Positions 50,076 to 57,345 of a DNA stretch of 64,000 nt are shown here, in pieces; the stretch's first letter is position 1; the number at the start of each line of letters is the position of its first letter. Below the pieces are notes generated by a model. That model searched no databases. It was given only the letters and a program-made list of their open reading frames with translations, and was not told the DNA's origin. The translations under genes and the position numbers were made by a program. Source of the stretch: an uncultured Oscillospiraceae bacterium (lineage in GTDB: Bacteria; Bacillota; Clostridia; Oscillospirales; Oscillospiraceae); the NCBI GenBank assembly GCA_934589525.1, contig CAKTOB010000011.1, positions 1 through 64,000 on the forward strand. The letters are read 5' to 3'.

Positions 50076-50209
50076 TGGTGGGGGAAGGTGGATTCGATAG
50101 CTTGCTTTGCATGGCAAAGCAATAAGGAGAAAACCAGTTTGCGAACTGGTTTTTCAAACAGGCCACTGGCCTGTTTGATTTAATTGGGTTCGAATCCACC
50201 TTTCACCAA
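50076..50209 (-). repeat. Cloverleaf-like element made from tRNA-Tyr 3' pieces
   Basis: The outer arms GGTGGATTCGA (50087-50097) and TCGAATCCACC (50190-50200) are perfect complements and copy the T-arm/acceptor region of the adjacent tRNA-Tyr. The copy extends through the encoded CCA end at 50076. Between them are three perfect hairpins: TTGCTTTGC-ATG-GCAAAGCAA (50102-50122), AAAACCAGTT-TGCG-AACTGGTTTT (50130-50153) and TCAAACAGGCC-ACT-GGCCTGTTTGA (50154-50178). It is not a tRNA gene because it has no anticodon arm or acceptor stem of tRNA type. Confidence 0.75.
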
Positions 50210-50210
50210 C

Positions 50211-50240
50211 AAAAAAAACACCGCCTTTGGCGGTGTCTTT
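50211..50240 (-). terminator. Terminator of the tRNA operon
   Basis: ACACCGCC and GGCGGTGT pair around a three-base loop, with eight T residues after it on the minus strand. Confidence 0.9.
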
Positions 50241-50244
50241 TTGT

Positions 50245-50329
50245 TGGTGGGGGAAGGTGGATTCGAACCACCGAAGCTATAAGCAGCAGATTTACAGTCT
50301 GTCCCCTTTGGCCACTCGGGAATTCCCCC
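50245..50329 (-). tRNA. tRNA-Tyr (anticodon GTA), CCA encoded
   Basis: The minus strand folds into an 85-base class II tRNA. The acceptor is GGGGGAA/TTCCCCC, the anticodon loop CTGTAAA with GTA, a long variable arm (GCTTATAGC) follows, and the T arm has GGTTCGAATCC. CCA is in the DNA at the 3' end. Confidence 0.97.
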
Positions 50330-50350
50330 ATGTTTACTTTTGCCTTCGTG

Positions 50351-50426
50351 TGGAGCCGGTAGACGGACTCGAACCCCCGACCTGCTGATTACAAATCAGC
50401 TGCTCTACCAACTGAGCTATACCGGC
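50351..50426 (-). tRNA. tRNA-Thr (anticodon TGT), CCA encoded
   Basis: Acceptor GCCGGTA/TACCGGC, D arm AGCTCAGTTGGTAGAGC, anticodon stem GCTGA/TCAGC with loop TTTGTAA, and T arm GGTTCGAGTCC give a standard 76-base threonine tRNA. It is transcribed with tRNA-Tyr. Confidence 0.97.
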
Positions 50427-50454
50427 AGGCGTTCCGCTCACTGAAAGCCCCTGT

Positions 50455-50482
50455 ATTATACCATGGATTCGGCAAAAGTCAA
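50455..50482 (-). promoter_or_regulatory. Promoter of the tRNA-Thr/tRNA-Tyr operon
   Basis: Minus-strand TTGACT (50482-50477) and TATAAT (50460-50455), spacer 16 bases. Confidence 0.85.
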
Positions 50483-50509
50483 GTGGTTTTTGTAAAAAAG
50501 CAGACTTCT

Positions 50510-50689
50510 CTAATTGTCCACCACCACCAGGAAAACGCCGATGAGCACCAGGACGATTCCCATGGTGCGGTTCAGGCGCAGCAGCACCGCCTCGTCTTCC
50601 CGGTCTTTGCCCAGGATGGATGTCAGCAGCTCCGGGAACAGCAGACACACCAGTCCCAAAAAGCCCATGATGAGGCCTCTGATTTTCAT
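50510..50689 (-). CDS. Small membrane protein, 59 aa
   Basis: It begins MKIRGLIMGFLGLVCLLFPE, has a charged middle (GKDREDEAVLLRLNRTMG) and a second hydrophobic helix ending in VVVDN, so it has two transmembrane segments. GAAGGAGCGAGGAT precedes ATG 50689. It is the last gene of the hypB operon, 54 bases after hypA. I do not recognise a named family. Confidence 0.6.
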   Translation of the reverse strand: MKIRGLIMGFLGLVCLLFPELLTSILGKDREDEAVLLRLNRTMGIVLVLIGVFLVVVDN

Positions 50690-50743
50690 ATCCTCGCTCC
50701 TTCTTCTGGCGCACCGCCCGGTTTCGGGCGGTGCGCTCAACGC

Positions 50744-51088
50744 TTATTCTACGGCAATTTCCTTGATCTCCAGCTCGTTTCCCTGCTGCAAATAGGTCCG
50801 GTCGCTGCCGCAATGGGGGCAGATCTTGCCCTGGGGCACCGTATCGTAGGTTTTTCCGCAGCTTTCGCAATAGGTTACGGCATGGATGGGCTCCCAAAGA
50901 AGCTGGCAGCCTTCCAGCATGGGGGTCCGCTTACAATTCCAGTTCCACACGTCGATGAGGTAATCGGGGATCACGGTGGAGACCTCTCCGATCATCAGTG
51001 TCACCCGGCAGACCCGGCTGGCCTGGTTTTCCTCCGCGATCTTGACCACCTTGTCCGCAATGTGGAATACAACGCCCAGCTCGTGCAT
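50744..51088 (-). CDS. hypA: Hydrogenase nickel incorporation protein HypA
   Basis: The 114-residue protein begins with the nickel-binding MHEL and has an N-terminal helix pair. The zinc ribbon is YCESCGKTYDTV and ICPHCGSDRTYLQQGNELEI. It hands nickel to metalloenzymes together with HypB. Its start overlaps the stop of the flavoprotein gene by one base (TGATG), so the longer upstream frame is rejected. No hydrogenase genes occur in the window. Confidence 0.94.
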   Translation of the reverse strand: MHELGVVFHIADKVVKIAEENQASRVCRVTLMIGEVSTVIPDYLIDVWNWNCKRTPMLEGCQLLWEPIHAVTYCESCGKTYDTVPQGKICPHCGSDRTYLQQGNELEIKEIAVE

Positions 51089-53958
51089 CAGTCTTTCTTT
51101 CCGCCAAGCTTGGTGACGATGGTCTGGCCCAGGCGCTTTCCGGCCATGGGCAGGATGCCCTTGATCTTGTCCTCGGCCTTCATCATCTTGGAGCACTCCG
51201 GGTGGTCCCGCTTCAGGTGGATGGCATCAAAGACGCACTTGGTGGTACACACACCGCAGCCGATGCACTTATTGGGGTCTACCCAGCTGGCGCCGCAGCC
51301 CAGGCACCGGGCGGTTTCGATTTTCACCTGCTCGGCGGTCAATGTCTTGTGGGCATCCCGGAAGGAATGCTTGGGGATGCGCTCATCCAGCCCCGCCTCC
51401 TGACGGCCGGCGTGGTCGTAGCACTCCACATAGAAATTGTCCTTATCCAGCATGATGAAGTCCCGACGGTTCCGGCCGATCTTCAAATCCGCGCCCTTAT
51501 GGACATACCGATGCAGGGACTCGGCGGCGCACTTGCCCTCCTCGATGGCATCAATGGCAAACTTGGGTCCGTGGTACACGTCGCCGCCTACAAAGATGTC
51601 CGGCTCGGCGGTCTGATAGGTCAGGGGGTCCGCCACAGGATAATTTCCTCTATGGAATTCCACCTTGGTCCCCTCCAGGAGGTCGCCCCACTGGATGGCC
51701 TGGCCGATGGCGAAGACCACATGGTCCGCTTTCAGCTCCATGGTTTCGTTTTCATCGTAAATGGGTGCAAAGCGGCCGGTTTCCGGCTCGATGGTCCGCA
51801 GGCACTTCTTAAAGACGATGGCGCTGACGCGGCCCTGTTCGTCCACCTTCAGCTCCTTGGGGCCCCAGCTGTTTTGGATGTCGATGCCCTCTTCCAGGGT
51901 CTCGGCAATTTCGTTGCCGGAGGCGGGCATGGTGGCCCGGTCTTCCAGGCAGACCATGCAAACTCCGGCAGCACCGAAACGCTTGGCAGTCTTGGCGCAG
52001 TCCACGGCCACGTTGCCGCCGCCGACTACCACCACGTCCCCTTCCATGGTCTGGTGCTCGTCTTCCAGGGCCTTGTGGAGGAATTCCACGGCGATGGAGG
52101 TGCCCAGGGCCTGGTCATTGGCCACGCCGGGACGGCGGCCGCCCTGGCAGCCGATAGCGATATAAAAGGCCTCAAAGCCCTGATCCCGCAGCTGCTGGAT
52201 GGTCACGTCCTTGCCCACTTCCACGCCGCAGCGGATCTCCACGCCCAGCTCCCGGATGACCTGGATCTCGGCGTCGATGATGTTCTTTTCCAGCTTGAAG
52301 GATGGAATGCCGTAGGTCAGCATGCCGCCGGGCTTCCGGCTCTTTTCAAACACCGTGGGCTTGTAGCCCTTGGTGGCCAGATAGTAGGCGGCGGACAGGC
52401 CCGCGGGGCCGGAGCCGATAATGGCGATCTTCTGGGCCCATTGTTCCAGGCGGCTGGAGGCGATGACCACCGGGGGAATGTAGCGGGTTTCCGCATTCAA
52501 ATCCTGTTCCGCCAGGAACTTCTTGACGGCATCAATGGCCACGGCCTCATCAATGGTGCCCCGGGTGCAGGCTTCCTCGCAGCGCTTGTTGCAGATCCGG
52601 CCGCAGACCGCCGGGAAGGGGTTGTCCTTTTTGATCAGGGCCAGGGCCTCCTGATACTTGCCCTGGGCCGCCAGCTTCAGGTAGCCCTGGACTGCCACAT
52701 GGGCGGGGCAGGCGGTCTTACAGGGGGCGGTGCCCTTGTCATAGCAGTTCTTCCGGTTGTTGTCCCGGTAGTCCGGGTCCCAATGCTCCGGGCCCCAGGA
52801 AATGGCGTTGGGCAGCTCGTGCTTGGGGTACTCCACGGTGTTCCCCTGCTTGTCGCAGAGCTTCTGACCCAGCTTCACGGCACCGGCGGGGCAATACTCC
52901 ACGCACTTGCCGCAGGCCACGCACTTGCTGCGCTCTACCTCCGCGGTATAGGCGGACCGGGACAGGTTGGGGGTGTTGAACAGCTGAGAGGTTCGCAGGG
53001 CGTTGCAGATCTGCACATTGCAGTTGCAGATGCCGAAAATCTTATTCTCGCCGTCAATATTGGTGATCTGGTGGACAAATCCGTTTTCCTCGGCTTTCCG
53101 CAGGATCTCCATGGCCTCTTCATAAGTAATGTCGTGGCCCTTGCCGGTTTCCCGGCAGTAGTCGGCAAAGTCGCCGACACCGATGCACCAGGAGGCGGGG
53201 TCATCGGCACAGCCTTCTCCCATAACGCCCCGGCTGGCCCGGCAGGAGCACTGGGCAACACCGATGTGGCCCTCGTACTTTTTAAGCCAGTAGGACAGAT
53301 GCTCAATATCCAGGCTCTCGTTTTCCATGGGAATGGCCTTCTCCACCGGGATGACATGCATACCCACGCCGCCGCCACCGGGGGGCATCAGGTGGGTCTT
53401 GCCCGCCAGGGGGATGTAGGTCATGCGCTCAAAGAAGGTGGCCAGCTCCGGATGGTCCTGGAGCCGCTTGTTATAGGGGATCTCTCCCCGCTCGTCATAG
53501 CAGGGGATCTCACCGCTGCCGCTTTGGTCAATGTTCAGCAGCTCCGCGGAGCCGGGGACGAACATGGGCACAAAGTACCGCCGCTCGGACTGGGGGGCGG
53601 TGCGGCCGTTGTGGTCATAGTGGTAGCCGTAGTCATATTCCAGCAGGCCCAGGAAGGCCAGTTCATCCAGGACTTCCTGGAAATGCGCCTTGTCTTCCTC
53701 CTGAACCTTGCACATTTTCCACAGCTCCGGGACGGTGTGGGGCTTGCGGACCTTCATGGCCAGCATGATGTCGCACATTTCGTCGGTGAGGATTGCCTCC
53801 AGGCCCCAGTATTCCGGGTCATTGGAGCTGACGCTTCCCAGCTTGTGGGCCACCACGTCGGTGATCATTTTCCCGACCTTCAATACCTTTTCCCGGGGAG
53901 CGGGGTCACCCTTGGCCTTGGGCTCAAAGGCCCGGCGTTTCAGTTCCTGATCGATCAT
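51088..53958 (-). CDS. Large iron-sulfur flavoprotein, GltD-like NAD(P)H oxidoreductase
   Basis: The 956-residue protein is a fusion. Residues 1-330 form a winged-helix-like start and a Cys-rich domain (CSCRASRGVMGEGC at 237-250, CIGVGDFADYC, CNCNVQIC). A ferredoxin cluster site follows (CVACGKCVEYCP, 346-357). A GltD-type domain has CKTACPAHVAVQGY and CGRICNKRCEEAC cluster cysteines, FAD motif IGSGPAGLSAAYYL at 514-527 and NAD(P) motif VVVVGGGNVAVDCAKTA. The C-terminal ferredoxin is CIGCGVCTTKCVFDAI. It should move electrons between NAD(P)H and ferredoxin or a partner. It sits between hypB and hypA, which suggests a link to a nickel enzyme. AGGAGA-like GGGAGA precedes the ATG. Confidence 0.88.
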   Translation of the reverse strand: MIDQELKRRAFEPKAKGDPAPREKVLKVGKMITDVVAHKLGSVSSNDPEYWGLEAILTDEMCDIMLAMKVRKPHTVPELWKMCKVQEEDKAHFQEVLDELAFLGLLEYDYGYHYDHNGRTAPQSERRYFVPMFVPGSAELLNIDQSGSGEIPCYDERGEIPYNKRLQDHPELATFFERMTYIPLAGKTHLMPPGGGGVGMHVIPVEKAIPMENESLDIEHLSYWLKKYEGHIGVAQCSCRASRGVMGEGCADDPASWCIGVGDFADYCRETGKGHDITYEEAMEILRKAEENGFVHQITNIDGENKIFGICNCNVQICNALRTSQLFNTPNLSRSAYTAEVERSKCVACGKCVEYCPAGAVKLGQKLCDKQGNTVEYPKHELPNAISWGPEHWDPDYRDNNRKNCYDKGTAPCKTACPAHVAVQGYLKLAAQGKYQEALALIKKDNPFPAVCGRICNKRCEEACTRGTIDEAVAIDAVKKFLAEQDLNAETRYIPPVVIASSRLEQWAQKIAIIGSGPAGLSAAYYLATKGYKPTVFEKSRKPGGMLTYGIPSFKLEKNIIDAEIQVIRELGVEIRCGVEVGKDVTIQQLRDQGFEAFYIAIGCQGGRRPGVANDQALGTSIAVEFLHKALEDEHQTMEGDVVVVGGGNVAVDCAKTAKRFGAAGVCMVCLEDRATMPASGNEIAETLEEGIDIQNSWGPKELKVDEQGRVSAIVFKKCLRTIEPETGRFAPIYDENETMELKADHVVFAIGQAIQWGDLLEGTKVEFHRGNYPVADPLTYQTAEPDIFVGGDVYHGPKFAIDAIEEGKCAAESLHRYVHKGADLKIGRNRRDFIMLDKDNFYVECYDHAGRQEAGLDERIPKHSFRDAHKTLTAEQVKIETARCLGCGASWVDPNKCIGCGVCTTKCVFDAIHLKRDHPECSKMMKAEDKIKGILPMAGKRLGQTIVTKLGGKKD

Positions 53959-53990
53959 AAATTTCTCCCATTTAATCCTTTTTTATTGTC

Positions 53991-54662
53991 TTATTTCTGC
54001 TTCCAATCCTCAATGCGCTGCCGGAGCCACTGGGCCAGAGCCTCCACGCCCTCGCCGGTTTTGGCGCTGATGGGGAAGATTTGGATATTGGGGTTTCTCC
54101 GTCTGGCAAACTCCGTGACCTTGTCCATGTCGAAATCAAAGTAGGGCAGTACGTCGATTTTATTGACGATCATGGCATCACAGACCTGGAACACCAGGGG
54201 GTACTTGAGGGGCTTGTCGTGGCCCTCCGGCACGGAGAGGATCATCATGTTCATAGCGGCGCCGGTGTCAAATTCCGCAGGGCACACCAGATTGCCCACG
54301 TTTTCCAGCACCACCAGATCCAGCTCCTCGGTGCCCAGCTGGCGGATACCCTGCCGGGTCATGTCCGCATCCAGGTGACACATGCCGCCGGTATGGAGCT
54401 GGATGACCTTGGTGCCGGTGGCCGCAATGGTCTCGGCATCCACATCGGAGTCAATGTCCGCCTCCATAATGCCCACCCGCAGGTCCTCCGGCAAGGCCTT
54501 CAGAAGCTTTGTCAGGGTGGTGGTTTTTCCGGAACCGGGGGAGGACATGAGGTTTACAAGGAAGGTTCCCTGCACTTTTAATTCCCGGCGCAGCTTGTCC
54601 GCGTCCTGATTGTTGTCGGCAAAGACGCTCTGCTTTACCTCAATAATACGGTATGGGTCCAT
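53991..54662 (-). CDS. hypB: Hydrogenase nickel incorporation GTPase HypB
   Basis: The 223-residue SIMIBI GTPase shows the P-loop NLMSSPGSGKTTTLTKLL, GIMEADIDSDVDAE, the metal-site HTGGMCHLDADM and VNKIDVLPY. It powers nickel insertion with HypA. It lacks the His-rich or CxxCGC N-terminal nickel store of some homologues. ATG 54662 follows AAAGGAGACTCCT. It is first in the operon, with its own promoter. Confidence 0.95.
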   Translation of the reverse strand: MDPYRIIEVKQSVFADNNQDADKLRRELKVQGTFLVNLMSSPGSGKTTTLTKLLKALPEDLRVGIMEADIDSDVDAETIAATGTKVIQLHTGGMCHLDADMTRQGIRQLGTEELDLVVLENVGNLVCPAEFDTGAAMNMMILSVPEGHDKPLKYPLVFQVCDAMIVNKIDVLPYFDFDMDKVTEFARRRNPNIQIFPISAKTGEGVEALAQWLRQRIEDWKQK

Positions 54663-54724
54663 AGGAGTCTCCTTTTCCGGGCTTTCTCCGGGAAAACTCC
54701 GGGAAATACCCTCTTTTATACATC

Positions 54725-54753
54725 ACTATACACGAGATTTTTTCAAATGTCAA
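54725..54753 (-). promoter_or_regulatory. Promoter of the hypB operon
   Basis: Minus-strand TTGACA (54753-54748) and TATAGT (54730-54725) with a 17-base spacer. Confidence 0.85.
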
Positions 54754-54810
54754 TTGCGCAACCATAGGGGCTCTGCCCAAAATTGCATATAAACTGACGA
54801 ATTGTAGTGG

Positions 54811-54824
54811 TTAGCACAAGCTAA
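54811..54824 (+). promoter_or_regulatory. Candidate iron-regulator operator before feoA
   Basis: TTAGC and GCTAA form an inverted repeat around ACAA. This resembles half of a DtxR/IdeR-type site and lies between the divergent hypB and feo operons. The downstream 54890-54960 stretch can fold into nested stems (AATGCC..GGCAT and TGTCACC..GGTGGCA). Assignment is tentative. Confidence 0.35.
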
Positions 54825-54981
54825 TCTTTGTGAACAGTGCAAGAATACCCCTTGCTGCCGAAGTAGAGCCGCTGTTTTTGTATTCGAACCATTCATACCG
54901 AATGCCCCAAGGCCGGAATCTGTCACCCCGGTGGTGGCAGAGGCATAGAATGGGAAAAATTCCGAACTTGAGGTGTTGTAT

Positions 54982-55215
54982 ATGGTTCGTTTGGATGAGC
55001 TTTTACCGGGGGAGCATTGCCGTGTCACGCAACTCCAAACCCTGGGGCCCATGCGGCGGCGGCTGCGGGAGCTGGGGCTGGTGGAGGACACCGCCGTGAC
55101 CTGCCTGGGCTTTTCTCCTCTGGGGGACCCGGGGGCCTATGAGGTCCTGGGGGCCGTCATAGCCCTGCGAAAAAGGGATGGGGCCGGCGTCCTTGTGGAA
55201 AGGACACCGGCTTGA
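54982..55215 (+). CDS. feoA: Ferrous iron transport protein A
   Basis: The 77-residue SH3-like FeoA protein shows RLDELLPGEHCRVTQLQTLG, then MRRRLRELGLVEDTAV and YEVLGAVIALRKRDG. It binds FeoB and modulates iron uptake. ATG 54982 has GAGGTG upstream. Its stop overlaps the possible TTG start of feoB. Confidence 0.9.
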   Translation: MVRLDELLPGEHCRVTQLQTLGPMRRRLRELGLVEDTAVTCLGFSPLGDPGAYEVLGAVIALRKRDGAGVLVERTPA

Positions 55216-57242
55216 GGAGGCCGGACTCTTCCCGGGGGCCCATGGACGGCACGGTGATGGCCCTGGCCGGGAATCCCAATGTGGGAAAAACCACCCTGTT
55301 TAACAGTCTCACCGGCATGCGGCAGCACACAGGCAACTGGCCCGGAAAAACCGTGGGCCTGGCCCAGGGGAGGTGCCGGGGCCGGGACGTGACCCTGGTG
55401 GACCTGCCCGGGACCTACTCCCTGCTGTCCCATTCCCCGGAGGAGCAGGTGGCCCGAAGCTTTCTGTGCCGGGGGCTGGCCCAGCAGGTCCTGGTGGTCT
55501 GCGACGGCAGCACCCTGGCCCGGAATCTGGTGCTGGTGCTGCAAATTCTGGAGATCACCCCCCATGTGACGGTCTGCGTCAATCTATTAGAGGAAGCCCG
55601 GCGCAGAGGGCGAAAATTGGATTTGGAGCTGCTTTCCCAACGGCTGGGCATCCCGGTATACGCCGTGGAGGCCCGGAGCCGGGACAGCGCCCGGGCCCTG
55701 ATGGATGCCATAGAGACTTCTTCATTCGAGGCCCACCCCGCAGCCATCGCCTACCCCGGGGATGTGGAGCGGGCCTTGGAGCCCATTGAGGCGGCGCTGC
55801 CCCCTGGCCCCCTCCCCCGGCGGTTTTTGGCCCTGAAGCTTCTGGAAGGGGACCCGGAGTTGCTGCAAGAATTGGAGGCCTATGTGACGGAAGATGCAAA
55901 AAAAGCCGCCCGTCAGGCCCAACAGACCCTGGAGGAGACCCTGGGCCCCGGGAAGCTGCCGGATGTGTTTACTTCCGCCGCCCTGTCCACCGCCCAGGCC
56001 CTGACCCAGGGGGTGGTCACTCAAACCGCCGCCCCGGGAGCCCGGCGGGACCGGCGGATGGACCGGCTGCTGACCTCCCGGCTGCTGGGCTACCCCATGA
56101 TGATGCTGCTTCTGGCCCTGGTGTTCTGGCTCACCATTGTGGGCACCAATTCCATTTCCGATGGGCTCCAATGGGTCTTGAATCAAGGGGAAGCCGGGCT
56201 TCTATGGCTGTTTTCCCGATTCAGGGCTCCCCAGTGGCTCACGGGGCTGCTGGTGCTGGGAGCCTACCGCACCACCGCCTGGGTCTGCGCCGTGATGCTG
56301 CCGCCCATGGCCGTGTTTTTTCCCCTGTTCACGTTGCTGGAGGATGTGGGCTATCTTCCCCGGGTGGCCTTTTTGTTGGATCGGCCCTTTGCCCTGTGCC
56401 ACGGCTGCGGCAAGCAGGCCCTCAGCATGTGCATGGGCCTGGGCTGCAACGCCGCCGGGGTGGTGGGCTGCCGGATCATCGACTCCCCCAGGGAGCGTCT
56501 ACTGGCCATCCTCACCAACAGCTTGATGCCCTGCAACGGCCGCTTTCCCCTGATCATCACCCTTTTGACCCTGTTCTTTTCCCACACTTTGGGCTCCTTC
56601 TCTCTGGCCCTGCTGCTCACGGGGGCCATTCTCTTTGCGGTGGTCATGACCTTCGCCGTGACCTGGCTGTTGAGCCGCACAGTGCTCCGGGGGGAGCCCT
56701 CGGCCTTTGCCCTGGAGCTGCCCCCTTACCGGATGCCCCAGGTGGGAAGCGTATTGCTGCGGTCATTGCTGGACCGGACGGTATTCGTCCTGGGTCGGGC
56801 TCTGGCGGTGGCCTGCCCCACAGGGATGCTTCTTTGGTGTCTGGCCAACTGTTCCGTTGGTGGCGGGAACCTGCTGCAATGGCTGTCGGCGGCTCTGAAC
56901 CCTCTGGGCCACGCCCTGGGGCTTGATGGGGTGCTGCTGCTTTCCTTTCTCCTGGGCTTCCCCGCCAACGAGATCGTGCTGCCCATTGCCCTGATGACCT
57001 ATCAGGCCCAAGGGGCCCTGACCCCTCTGGATCTGGGCTCCCTCTTGCCCATTCTCCTCTCCCAGGGCTGGACTGCCCGGCGGGCGGTGTGTATGCTGCT
57101 GTTCACCCTGTTCCACTGGCCCTGCTCCACCACCCTGCTGACGGTCCGCAAGGAAACCGGCAGCCCCCTGTGGACCACCCTGGCCTTCCTGGTCCCCACA
57201 GCGGTCGGTGCGGCGCTGTGCTGGGTGGTGCATTTGTTATAG
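55212..57242 (+). CDS. feoB: Ferrous iron transporter FeoB
   Basis: The 676-residue protein has an N-terminal G domain (G1 GNPNVGKTTLFNSLTG near residue 20, then VDLPGTYSL) and a helical linker. The membrane domain has Gate motifs (CHGCGKQALSMCMGLGCNAAG and the later FHWPCSTTLLTV). It imports Fe2+ in anaerobic conditions. The TTG at 55212 overlaps the feoA stop and has GGAAAGGA upstream; an internal ATG at 55242 is the other possible start. The gene has the normal family length and no frameshift. Confidence 0.94.
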   Translation: MRRPDSSRGPMDGTVMALAGNPNVGKTTLFNSLTGMRQHTGNWPGKTVGLAQGRCRGRDVTLVDLPGTYSLLSHSPEEQVARSFLCRGLAQQVLVVCDGSTLARNLVLVLQILEITPHVTVCVNLLEEARRRGRKLDLELLSQRLGIPVYAVEARSRDSARALMDAIETSSFEAHPAAIAYPGDVERALEPIEAALPPGPLPRRFLALKLLEGDPELLQELEAYVTEDAKKAARQAQQTLEETLGPGKLPDVFTSAALSTAQALTQGVVTQTAAPGARRDRRMDRLLTSRLLGYPMMMLLLALVFWLTIVGTNSISDGLQWVLNQGEAGLLWLFSRFRAPQWLTGLLVLGAYRTTAWVCAVMLPPMAVFFPLFTLLEDVGYLPRVAFLLDRPFALCHGCGKQALSMCMGLGCNAAGVVGCRIIDSPRERLLAILTNSLMPCNGRFPLIITLLTLFFSHTLGSFSLALLLTGAILFAVVMTFAVTWLLSRTVLRGEPSAFALELPPYRMPQVGSVLLRSLLDRTVFVLGRALAVACPTGMLLWCLANCSVGGGNLLQWLSAALNPLGHALGLDGVLLLSFLLGFPANEIVLPIALMTYQAQGALTPLDLGSLLPILLSQGWTARRAVCMLLFTLFHWPCSTTLLTVRKETGSPLWTTLAFLVPTAVGAALCWVVHLL

Positions 57243-57303
57243 ATCGTCCACGCCGGACCATGCAGATGAAGCAGCAGCAACCTTGCCGATAAAATCACAA
57301 AGT

Positions 57304-57343
57304 GATCGCCCCCGGCTTGCAGTGCGCAAAACCGGGGGCGATC
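57304..57343. terminator. Bidirectional terminator
   Basis: GATCGCCCCCGG pairs with CCGGGGGCGATC over a sixteen-base loop. It separates the convergent feoB and glycan operons. Confidence 0.8.
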
Positions 57344-57345
57344 CT

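Noticed and set aside
50087..50200. Possible third tRNA gene beside tRNA-Tyr
   Set aside because: Only the T-arm sequence is copied. There is no anticodon arm, and the internal hairpins do not match tRNA geometry.
51202..54144. 980-codon open frame opposite the flavoprotein gene
   Set aside because: It is antisense to a gene with clear cluster and FAD motifs and has no recognisable domain itself.
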